A stretch of DNA of 64,000 bases, taken from NCBI GenBank assembly GCA_963971535.1, contig OZ020599.1, positions 99,840,571-99,904,570 on the forward strand. The letters run 5' to 3'. A program made the translations under genes and the position numbers. Source of the stretch: Notolepis coatsorum (taxonomy: Eukaryota; Chordata; Actinopteri; Aulopiformes; Paralepididae). This document shows positions 55,029 through 64,000 of the stretch, in pieces (position 1 is the first letter of the stretch; each line of letters opens with the position of its first letter). The notes below the pieces were generated by a model, which saw only the letters and a program-made list of their open reading frames with translations, ran no database searches and had not been told where the DNA came from.

Positions 55029-55509
55029 GGGCGCGCAGCCCCAATGGGAAATAAACGTGAAGGTGCATTATATCATACCAGCGGCCATCAGGCTCCACAA
55101 CAGTGAGCAGGGGCAGTTGCCAGCAGCCAGAGACCTGAAGGCAGCAGAACCCAGAGAACTACTAGGTTCTTGTGTGTTCTCTGTGATCTGGGAGTGGTGG
55201 AAGATGAATATCATTTAGTTTTTTATTGCCCCTTGTACATCGATTTGAGGAGGGATCAAAGTTTTGGCAGTCTGAGAGTTGTATGTTGAGTTATTTTTTT
55301 GTGAAAGAGATCTTCAGTTTTGCAGGATTTTTGGAGAAAGCATGAGACAAAACACACTATATCCTATATAATTGTATATGAATTCCTCTTGTTTCTTTGT
55401 TTACATACATTGTTTACAGCTTGTTATATTACGTTTTATTTTTTTTTATTTTTTTTTGGCCATCTTGGTCTATATAACTTATTGTCAATGTCAAGTATAC
55501 TATTATATA
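55029..55509 (+). mobile_element. LINE C-terminal remnant plus unassigned AT-rich DNA
   Basis: ATACCAGCGGCCATCAGGCT + CCACAACA (55075-55102) encodes IPAAIRLHN, matching the FIPxAIRLxN signature of Rex-like LINEs. The following 400 bp is AT-rich 3' UTR-like DNA without a clear tail. Confidence 0.45.
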
Positions 55510-56532
55510 CTTATTGTTCTGTATCACACTAGCTCCCGCTCAGCGTCTCATTGCATATATCTCGCTTCAGCATATATACACTGAATAAATTTCAAAATGT
55601 ACCTTTAAATGCCAGCATTCATCTGGCCACACCCCCATCCGCTTACCTATATAAGCAGGGGTGGTGCCACACACTCATCTCCTTCTCAAATTTCATCACA
55701 AGCAACGTGTTGCTCATATGCCCACTTGACATGGAGAAAAATATTGGCTGGAAGAGCAATGTTTATGAGGAAAGGAAGAACAAGGAGATACGTTGACATC
55801 ATATCTTTATTTTCTCTCTCACTATTTTCGAGAAAATACGGCGATATTGTCTTCGTGACTGGAGTGTTTGGAAGATGGTGATCATTCTAAAATCCTCCAC
55901 CGGTTTTCGTATTGGGAGCACGCCGCTGCATGCCTCTCAACTTCAGTTCCTTGCTGTGTTGGTTGGGGTGAAACCTTTCAGGACACAGCTGAACTGTAGG
56001 ACGCGCCGCTGTTGTGAGAAGCGGTGGGTTTCAGGTTGGGTGAGTACTGTTTGCTTGCGGCTCCACTTGTCTGTTAGTGCTATGGGGGCTAACTGACAAT
56101 GTTTACGAACACCGGCCCCAGATTAAGGTCTTTTGTTCAGCCTCTTAGGCAGCAGCGGAAGACCTTGATCTGAAGCCCATTATAGTTTAACTAGTGGGCC
56201 ACGACCATTAACACTGGTGGTGATCCCTGTGTTTTCTGGATGAGTGGATGTCTCTCTGTCACCGTGTTAGACCCCATCTTTCATATCCAAATGAGAGTAT
56301 TCCCTCACGAGGAGATATGGGCATAGATGTCCATTAGCGGAAGATCTGTGTTCAAAGTCAGCTACACAGGCCAGTTGGGTATTGTGCTGGCTCCGTCGGG
56401 TGTTGGTAAAATCACCGTTGTAAAACTGTGTTAACATCTTGTTTCTCTTTTCTCTTAAAAAGTGAGGAGGGTTTCAGAACGGCGGCCTGTCTGGGTGAGT
56501 GTTATATCATTGTGTACAAGTTCAGGTGATAG

Positions 56533-56793
56533 CTGCTTAGCTTACGTGCTAGTGGTGGCCTACTGTTAGCCAGTCAGCTGTTAGCTGCGGCGCTAGCCTG
56601 CTGTGATCACTAGGTGGCCTATCTAGGTTAGGCTAGGAAACGTTAGCTTGCTGCTATCGCTGCTTAGCTTACGTGCTAGTGGTGGCCTACTGTTAGCCAG
56701 TCAGCTGTTAGCTGCGGCGATAGCCTGCTGTGATCACTAGGTGAGTAGGTGGCCTACCTGGCTAGGCTAGGAAACGTTAGCTTGCTGCTATCG
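56533..56793. repeat. About 130-bp tandem duplication in element C
   Basis: Two copies of CTGCTTAGCTTACGTGCTAG...GGAAACGTTAGCTTGCTGCT, starting at 56533 and 56660. The second has a short GAGTAGGTG insertion. Element B has this block once (about 47370-47475, reversed). Confidence 0.9.
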
Positions 56794-59441
56794 GCCGAGG
56801 CCCAGCGCGGGGTGGCTCCGGCTCCTCGCGCGCCGCCGCGGTTCCCAACTCCCCTCTCCCTCACGGGGAGAGGCAGGGGGCATTCGGCTCCCCTCTGGTC
56901 GCGTGCGCCGTAGCGTAGCGACCGACGGTTGGAGCGGCCGTTAGCTTAATGCTACTCTGTTGAACGTGCTTTGATTATAACATGTTTTAACACTCTTGAC
57001 TACGACGTCATCTTTGACAGAGGATGTTCGTCGACCCTGCCCTGAGCCAGGACGGCAAGGATTGCGTCAACAAAGGGGACCATAGCGACGGGTTGGAGCG
57101 GCGACGCTGGCCGGGTCGGCAACACAGAATGGCTGTGTTTACTACGGTGCCTTGAGACTGCACTTCGTTGATCTACGCTCCGGGTAGGCAAGGTTTGGCC
57201 AGACCATATACACTTCTTCTGGCTTTCCCTTCTAAATGTTTTGTAAATAACGATGTTTTCCAAAACGAGTGTTGTTGCACTACATTTAGGATACGACGCG
57301 AGTTATGTGTGAATTGTCTTGTCACTGGTATTTAGCTTCTCCATGCAAATCGGGTTGTTGTTACAGATGTGAAAATGATCTGGTTTGTTGTGTTGAGAAA
57401 CATCATGTGTGTTTATATGTACCGTGTACTCACAACTAAGGGGGTTAACTAACCTATAAAGCTATGCTTAGTGACAAATGAGTAAAGAATGATTCTTTTC
57501 TCAGCCTGTAATGACAATGAACAGTGTGTTCACATATTAACAGGTTTTCCTGTTTTAACTGGCCGTATTAAGGGTAAAGTAGGAGGATTGTGTTTCCCCC
57601 CGGTTCCCTGGGGACTTCTTCATCCTCCTATCAGACATGTTGTTGCACTACATTGTGTCACTGTGTGGTAGGGATGCGATGTAACCCTTAGCTTGATTGC
57701 TGAGGTTGTGCTACAACTGCTGGAGAAACTTTATTTTCCTAAAAGAAAAGATTGTTTGGTCGCTTTCGTGTGTGCTTAGCAAGGCCTGTGGCCGATACTA
57801 ATCGAGAATTATGTATTCTCTCATTATGAAAAACGGCGTTCCTCTGTAGTGTGTTTTTGCCATTTTTTGTAGGTGATGATGGGTTGTGTGTGTCATGTGA
57901 CCTACAACTGGGTTGGACTGGCCACAGAAGCACATGTGTAAGTTTGGTACCGGGGCTCTTGAAGAGCCCTCTCTATTCTGTGTTTTTTCCTTAGTAAAAA
58001 TCAGATAGCAGGTTAGCTCATGCGCTGTGTGAAGCTGTCAGACGCTTCATGGAGCTGACTATGACTGTGTCATACTCTCTTTTTGTCATTACATCGTATC
58101 ATGGGTGTGGGGTCGTAAAGGGGTGAACTGGTAACCTTTCCTCCCCCCTTTTTTCTGTTGGTCAGGGGTAAACCCCCTGTCCTTCAAGGTTCCTGTCACG
58201 TTGCGGTTCGGCACGTTACAGGGTGAGGGGGGGGGGGGGAGAGAGTTTCCTGGTCCCACGGCCTGGAATATTGGGCGTGTGCACCGCAGAAATTCCCCCG
58301 CCATAGAGTACGTCACCGTGCGCGTCTCTGTTGGTAGGACTTCCGTGTGCTGTTCAGGTCCATGTGATGGATCTGTTTTGGGGGGGTGGTCAGGGCTCCT
58401 CCTCACCGAGCTCCTATTCGGGCCTTCTGTGAGTTGGGAATCCTCCTTCCATGTGAGGGAGCCTCCTTCAGAGTACAGAGCCTCCTCCTCAGATTGTCAA
58501 GGTGAGTGGACCCTCAAGAAGGAGTCCTACTCTATTGTGTATGTATTCGATTCAATTCGATTATTGAGTGTGTATGGGTTCAGTGCCTCCTCCCCGGAGA
58601 GCCCTAAAACCAATTTTTTACATGGCTCAAGGTGCAATATATTCTTTTCAATCTGTACAGCTCGCGTGGGAAGTCTCTCTGGGGATTCCCGTCTCCTTCC
58701 TATGGGAGGGTGGTGGGATGTAAAAATGTGAAAATGTTTTACCCCCGGCTGTGTAGACTGGGATACATACTGTTGGTGCTTCCTGCTTTTCTATTAAAAA
58801 TAGTTGGAGTTAGGAAGTGTCACACCCCTCTTGTCGTTCCCCTGGGCGCCTTGGGGATTCAATGACAGGTCTAAATAGCCTGTTCATTGATGTGGGTGTG
58901 TCCCGACGCACGTATAGTGCTAGCTCGGGGTGTTCTGTAAACAGGCGACTGACCTTGGTTGCTTGAGATTAAAACGGCGTTTTTATAAAGCAACTGGGAT
59001 GGAGGCTTTTCCTCTTCCGACGACCAAATCCGACGACCTGGTTTGGTTATCGACGGACTCTTGTTCATATCTGGGGGATGATGACGGAATGGATCTGAAC
59101 ATATGTAGAGGGGTCTCACGCCCTGGGGGTGGGCCACCGGGCGCGGTTCGCCCGAACGTCTGGGTGGCGCCTTCTTTTCATGTTTAAGATCAACACGCAT
59201 ATCTGCCCCTTCTCCTGGAGTAGGCATGTCGGCGTGGTTAGGGCACGGGACTGGTTCTGGTCACGCTGGTCCGGATCAGTTGAACCCGTTGTCCGCCGGG
59301 GATGCAGATCTGCTGTTCTGGTACCCTGAGGGACTTGGGCTTTTTTCAGGGGGAAAAATGCCAGGTCGGTCCGGGTGTCACAGGGTTAAGCACTATGGAG
59401 ACCCTGGTTGGGTACGTTTTTTACTCAGCACTGTCGTAATG

Positions 59442-59560
59442 GCTTACGGCCATGCCAACCTGTACACGCTCGATCTCGTCAGATCTCGGCCGCTACACAG
59501 GTTGGTCCTGGTTAGTACTTGGTTGGGAGACCGCCTGGGAATACCAAGTACGGTGTGCTT
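59442..59560 (+). pseudogene. 5S rRNA pseudogene inside element C
   Basis: Starts GCTTACGGCCATGCCAACCT, then CGATCTCGTCAGATCTCGGC, CTGGTTAGTACTTGGTTGGG and AGACCGCCTGGGAATACCA, ending GTGTGCTT. Full-length outline, but with more than a dozen differences from the usual vertebrate 5S sequence. The box C region has GGTTGGGAGAC. Its 3' strand of the terminal stem is damaged. Position in the element differs from the 5S in B. Confidence 0.88.
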
Positions 59561-60143
59561 GGGGCTGGTTCTCCATTATTTTTCGCTCCTCTCTCACGCA
59601 TGGCGAAGAGGGGCCTGTTGGGGTGGTCTTTGACCTCCTCTGGTGACCCTGTGCTTCCTGTATCGCCGGGCCCGGTCCGAAGTAATGTTTCGTCGACCCG
59701 TAGGCCTGGGTTAACCCTTTTTTGAAAAACTGAAACACTTGTACTGCGGTATAGCCGGTGTATACCCGCAGGTGTGTTTTGGAGTTTTTTCTTGAGGGGT
59801 TATAGGAACAACCACCGCATTGAGTAACACCAAGGTGGTTGATTCCCTGGTGTGTTGGAGCAGTGTCAACTCCCGGGTTCACCGGTTGAGGGTGCCCCTG
59901 CACGTTCATGACGTCTGCCAATCGTGTCAGCCTTCTCTGCCTCAACCCCTCTGGGTGGGTTTTTTTTAATGGAGGCTTGGTCATGCAACACCGCCAGCTT
60001 ACGCCCCTTCCGCCGGGGCGGCTGTGTTCAGCTGTCTCCTCTGGCGCCTGTCTCGTCCGCAGTCTCCAGGCTAGGATTAACAGCCTGTTGCCTGGTTTTT
60101 CCCCGGTGCGCTGCCTGCTTCCGTTGGTTAACCTTTTTTGTGT

Positions 60144-60192
60144 GCTTACGGCCATGCTGACTGCCTGTTCTGCATGGTCAGTGTGCCAGGCG
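60144..60192 (+). pseudogene. 5S rRNA remnant inside element C at the element-B site
   Basis: GCTTACGGCCATGCTGACTG then CCTGTTCTGCATGGTCAGTG and GCCAGGCGGTGT. The first 15 bases are the 5S start and the last part matches the sequence flanking the 5S in element B (GCCGCC/GGCGGC). It sits at the same internal offset (about 570-615 bp from the element end) as the full 5S in B, so it looks like an internally deleted copy of that insertion. Confidence 0.65.
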
Positions 60193-60756
60193 GTGTACTA
60201 TTGGGGGGACAGGGCCCGCTCGGCTGAGGGGCCTTTGTCCGAATATGCTGGCGATGTGGGGGGCGGGGTCACTAAGTGCCCACCTGGTGGGGTCTTGATG
60301 CTGGCATCATGGACTTCTCCGGGCCCCCGTTCCAGGGGGTCCAGTCCCTTTGGTGGGTCTGGGTCTTCCTTCGCGCTCTGCTGCTACGGCCTTGCCACGG
60401 GGTTGGGTTTGCCCTTGACCCCGTGATTCTGGGGGCAGTAACGAGGTTGTTTCCTCCGTTCGTTCCCGGATGGCATGCGGGTTGTGCGTGTGTGTAGTCG
60501 TGGGGTCAAGCCACGGTCTGCTCACCCTGTGCGTTGAGTTGCTTGAGTGCCTCTTCGCACGGTCGGGTCCGTCGCCCTCCCGGGAAACCTCTAATAGGGG
60601 GGGTGCCCTCCATTAGGGGGGGTCGGGGGGGCTCGGCCCTCCCTGTTCTGATGGTTGTGGGGGGCCTCAGCGGGGTATATTTGTCGGCCGATGGCTCTCG
60701 CTCGGCCTCCCTTGTGCAGAGAGTGACGCCGAGCGAGAGCCATTACGACACAGAAC

Positions 60757-61047
60757 GATAGGTTATAACTATAACCAAGTTCTGTGAGTAATGGTGACGC
60801 TCGGCGTCCGACGCCGCTGCAGCCCTTGATCTCACCTTGTGGTGAAAGCTTGGGAAGGAGGCGAGTAGGTGGCCACACACCTGTTTATGAAGGTAAGCTG
60901 ATAGGGGTGTGGTCAGACGAATATTGGGATGTAAAGGTACATTGTGGAATTTTTATTCAGTGCGCGTGCACAGGTGAGGTACAGTGCAGAGAGTGACGCC
61001 GAGCGTCACCATTACTCACAGAACTTGGTTATAGTTATAACCTATCG
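60757..61047 (-). mobile_element. Mini-unit of TIR family, copy C
   Basis: The ends are perfect inverted repeats of about 53 bp: CGATAGGTTATAACTATAAC + CAAGTTCTGTGAGTAATGGT and on to CTCGGCGTC, with the complement ending at 61047. The interior has GGTGGCCACACACCTGTTTA and GGGTGTGGTCAGAC. It abuts element C at the end corresponding to the mini-unit side of A and B. Confidence 0.85.
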
Positions 61048-61340
61048 CTATTCACAAAGCACGTGCGAAGGATGAAATACCATGCTAACTGCGTTGCCAT
61101 CATCATTGCGTCTCTGTGCGTCTGTGCTATTTGCGGGTATTTAAATGAGGTAATATGGGGAGAACATGTGCCCCTTTCTATGCAAATTAGCATGAAGCGA
61201 TTCACTTGGCTTGGTCTAAATTCTCTGCCCGGACGACATTAGATGTGACACACAGTCTGGAACAGGGTTTCAAAGGGTAGGCGATACTGCCACTTAGCAG
61301 GATCTGGCCGGTATTGCACTCTTGGGGTCTCAGTATGGCT
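61048..61340. other. Possible MITE, unassigned
   Basis: CTATTCACAAAGCACGTGCG near the start and GGGTATTTAAATGAGGTAAT inside look like a non-autonomous DNA element (Harbinger-like in style), but I could not pair its ends. Confidence 0.3.
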
Positions 61341-63954
61341 TTCAACAGTAACATAGAGGTCCGTGAGACAGAATAGAATAAACAAATCAGAAAAAAGGAA
61401 AACGGACCAAATATACGTGATTGGCGTTCAACGGTTGGCGAGCAAACACATATATATACTGTACGTGAATGGTGCAGAATGACTTAAATGTAAATCACCA
61501 GTAGCTTCAATTCATCGAGAACTGCTAAAATATTTTGGGATTCTACTTTCACTATGGAGGCGTGCGCAAAAATAAATCTTGAATTATGAATTCAAGGCAT
61601 CTTATCTTATCTTATATGAAAATCCCCCTGGTTGGCTTTTAAGCGGTGGCGTTTTGATGTTGAAGTCGGGATGTTTTTAAAGCATCTTCCTTGAGGAGCA
61701 CTAGCACAGCAACGGGGACTAGGCCTACTGCACCCGGGGGGCAACGCTGGGTGTTGTTATGTGGATGTGGTGGGGCAGCATTTAGGCTCATGGGCCACTG
61801 GGGGCCGCTCTCCTCGGAGGCTCGTTAGGACATATCAGCTCTGCCCATGTTGAAATATGGAGGGGAAAATGGTTTTAAAAAGAAAATGGTGTTTTTAAGT
61901 GACACACTAACAAAATGCTTTACAATAAGTAGTTCCCTGTGAGAAACCAGAATAATTTCACAGGACATTACAGTAGTTTTGCTTTCTGGAATAACCATCC
62001 CATGTCTCACCAATAGGAAACATCTGTTATTTCTTCTGATTTACTGATTGACTGTTTACTCCATTGGTTTACTGTATAACCGCGACTTGTGAGGGAATGG
62101 ACAACAGGAAACAAGTAGGAACGAGTACAAAAACACTGTAAAACAGACCATTTTGAAACTGCCTCTGACAAATATTTGACTTACATTTGTATAGAAGTAC
62201 AATTCAGCATCGTTGCAGTTTTAGGAGTTTCTACAAAGATGGATTTGAATCCTCAATTAGGAGCACAAATCTTAGTTGTTCACATTGAGGGAATTAACAA
62301 GCTGAAGACTAACAGATCACCTGATTTTTACACTACGAAACAAATAACTGGTTCAATGAGCGAAATCAAAATAGGAGATTCGATCTGACGACTGTGCTTT
62401 TGACATCCAGAACATGATGTGGGTTAACATTGGTTAAATAATCACGACGTGCACTGATTACTCTTTGTTGGATGTCCACTCAGAAGCAGGACAGAGGTGA
62501 GAAGCCTCAGCCCCGCAGTCCATGATTCAGAAGCATTATATCATCAATGGTGGACTTTTTAGACTTTGGTCCCGCTGCGGTTGCTTGGCGACTATCCAAG
62601 TATGACAGGCGCACATTTCTTCAAAGAGGCCATTTAATTTATTTTTCTGGGATGGCCATGGCCTTGTATAAAGCCATACCTGTATCCCTCAAAATGAAAG
62701 AACCACTCAGTAGATGGGAAATGGCCAAAATTCAATGAAGAATTTCTATACTTATAATAAGTATTTTTCCTATTTACAGGTTTCAACTTTGTGTTCTTTT
62801 CTGATGGTCCAATTCAATTCATTTCCTCTTGGTGAATTGCAATGCATTCGAACCCAGCCGAGAAAGCAAACGTGCCCTTTTTAGAACACAGTTTATATTG
62901 TAGGCTATAATCACATAACATCATGAGGAGATCACAGCATTATACAATCAGCAAAGCTCATAACATTGATAAGAAGGGGTCCGAATGCGAGCGCTGCACT
63001 GGTGGATGACACAGAGTATAAGGTTACAAATGGCATGAACAACATCACCGACCATGCACTGATGAATAACTGCAGCTTTGAACCTTCCCGGAGATGGAGG
63101 GGTTCTTTAAAATTCAGCATATGCTGTGAAAGGAAATATCCTATTAGAAAATCTGATTTACAATCACTGCAATCTTTAAAGGGGAATTGGTTTAAATTGG
63201 GCATTTTATCTCACCTTCAGCATACGGTGGGAAATGGAGGCATTATACTGCCATCGTGTGGAAAGGGAGAAGGAGAAGGCAGGAACCACACCAGCACCGT
63301 GCTCGGGTCCAATAGGTCATCCTGGTTTACAGTGGCCAAGAGCCTAATCCTCTGTGGGTCAAATGACCGGCACGCCATCCGTCTTGAGAATCGGAGAGAA
63401 CCTGTTGACAGGAGTTTAATTATCTCTGGGAAGGACTCCGGCGACTTAGTGGCGTGACATTTGAGTATGAGCTTAACATTTCGGCGTTGATCGGCTGCGG
63501 CCCCCCCCTCCTCACCCCCGTTGAGGGAGGCGCGACTCACCCACGCTCTGAATGACAAAGGAGGGGGCCGCAGCTATCCCTGAGTTTTGACTATGAACCG
63601 TGTGAATCGTATATAATGCCCTCGTTGCGGGCAAGGAGATTATAATAGAAGGAAGGGTCGTCACGTCAGAACACCAGAGTTATTTTCTGATGTTTAAAAG
63701 AGCACTCCTAGCTCACCAATATTTTGGTATGGGCTCCCTATACAAACTGTGGACTGATGGCTTTCTTTTCATAGAGCTTGTATTGTTTTTGTTGTATATT
63801 GTAAATTTTTTCCTGTCATTGTTTGTAGTTTCTTTACTTTTGTTTTCACTAAACATGAAACATGGCATAAGTGCCTACTTTAGTGTATATTTGTAGACCT
63901 GCTTGTATGTGTTATGAATGAATATTCCTTGTGTGTGTTAAAAAAATAATTGGG
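61341..63954. other. Mostly unique sequence, no recognised gene
   Basis: Contains a LINE-tail-like (ATCTT)n run at 61592-61612. The 163-codon plus frame at 62966-63457 has no family signature and overlaps an opposite-strand frame; I do not call it a gene. 63060-63260 looks like constrained non-coding DNA (dense TTTAAA/AATTGG words). A TATA-like CGTATATAATGCC lies at about 63607. Confidence 0.4.
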
Positions 63955-63982
63955 GGGGGGGGGGGGGGGTGTTGGGGGGATT
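63951..63982. repeat. Poly-G tract
   Basis: About 19 G in a run, then TGTTGGGGGG. Likely a length-variable or poorly sequenced spot. Confidence 0.8.
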
Positions 63983-64000
63983 TTATATTGATGTAGTCTG

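Larger units (their letters stand above)
55510..60760 (-). mobile_element. Unclassified TIR element, copy C (5.3 kb, reversed, two 5S-derived segments)
   Basis: The left end CTTATTGTTCTGTATCACAC...GCTCAGCGTCTC is an inverted, diverged match of the right end (60720-60760, GACGCCGAGCGAGAGCC...CAGAACGATAG). Internally it is the reverse complement of element B: for example GGCTGGTTCTCCATTATTTT at about 59563, CACCGGGCGCGGTTCG, and TGTAACCCGCTG-type blocks. Divergence from B is much greater than between B1 and B2. Frames of 135-220 codons occur on both strands but lack any domain. A tandem duplication lies at 56533-56793. Non-coding; superfamily unknown. Confidence 0.7.

Noticed and set aside
62966..63457. 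163-codon plus-strand frame
   Set aside because: It lacks codon or domain character, overlaps an opposing 113-codon frame and has no splice or promoter context that I can defend.

Overview
This window looks like intergenic, transposon-dense DNA of a ray-finned (teleost) fish. The reasons are many 5'-truncated LINE tails of the L2/Rex/RTE kind, tRNA-headed SINEs, hAT elements with 8-bp target duplications, TTAGGG tracts and long microsatellites. I find no host protein-coding gene I can defend. Every convincing reading frame belongs to a transposable element, and most are broken.

Layout. 1-3.5 kb: two LTR retrotransposon 5' ends on the minus strand (a BEL/Pao-like gag frame running off the left edge and a frameshifted Ty3/gypsy gag), separated by a composite LINE/hAT repeat. 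3.5-6.7 kb: LINE tails, an inverted pair of interstitial telomere tracts and a hAT transposase remnant. 7.1-8.2 kb: a nested foldback element carrying a 63-bp mini-transposon. 8.3-18.4 kb: a minisatellite, a large LINE with RT, SINEs, a zinc-finger LINE, a TTAA MITE, and a hAT MITE with a clear 8-bp target duplication. 18.4-21.8 kb: copy A of an unclassified TIR element family. 22-29.2 kb: a probable LTR split by a hAT element that was itself colonised by LINEs, then a Charlie-like hAT with intron-containing transposase remnants. 29.2-31.4 kb: unique DNA and another copy of the 9.2-kb LINE. 31.5-39.9 kb: a young 8.4-kb LTR element with 1287-bp LTRs and no coding capacity. It sits in one copy of a 1.7-kb tandem duplication whose other copy keeps the empty site. 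41-48.4 kb: copy B of the TIR family, carrying a full-length 5S rRNA sequence. 48.7-50.5 kb: LINEs, including an open 425-codon RT frame. 51-55 kb: a solo LTR inside a minisatellite, a hAT MITE and a TTAA MITE. 55.5-61 kb: copy C of the TIR family, reversed, with two 5S-derived segments. 61-64 kb: mostly unique sequence with no gene that I recognise.

The most unusual content is the A/B/C family. Each copy is a 3-5 kb, apparently non-coding element with about 40-bp terminal inverted repeats, abutted at the same end by a 280-290 bp mini-unit with its own near-perfect inverted ends. The terminal motifs differ between A, B and C but agree within each copy, and B and C share a 5S rRNA insertion at the same internal position. 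All coordinates and identities come from reading by eye; element names are family-level judgements, not database matches.
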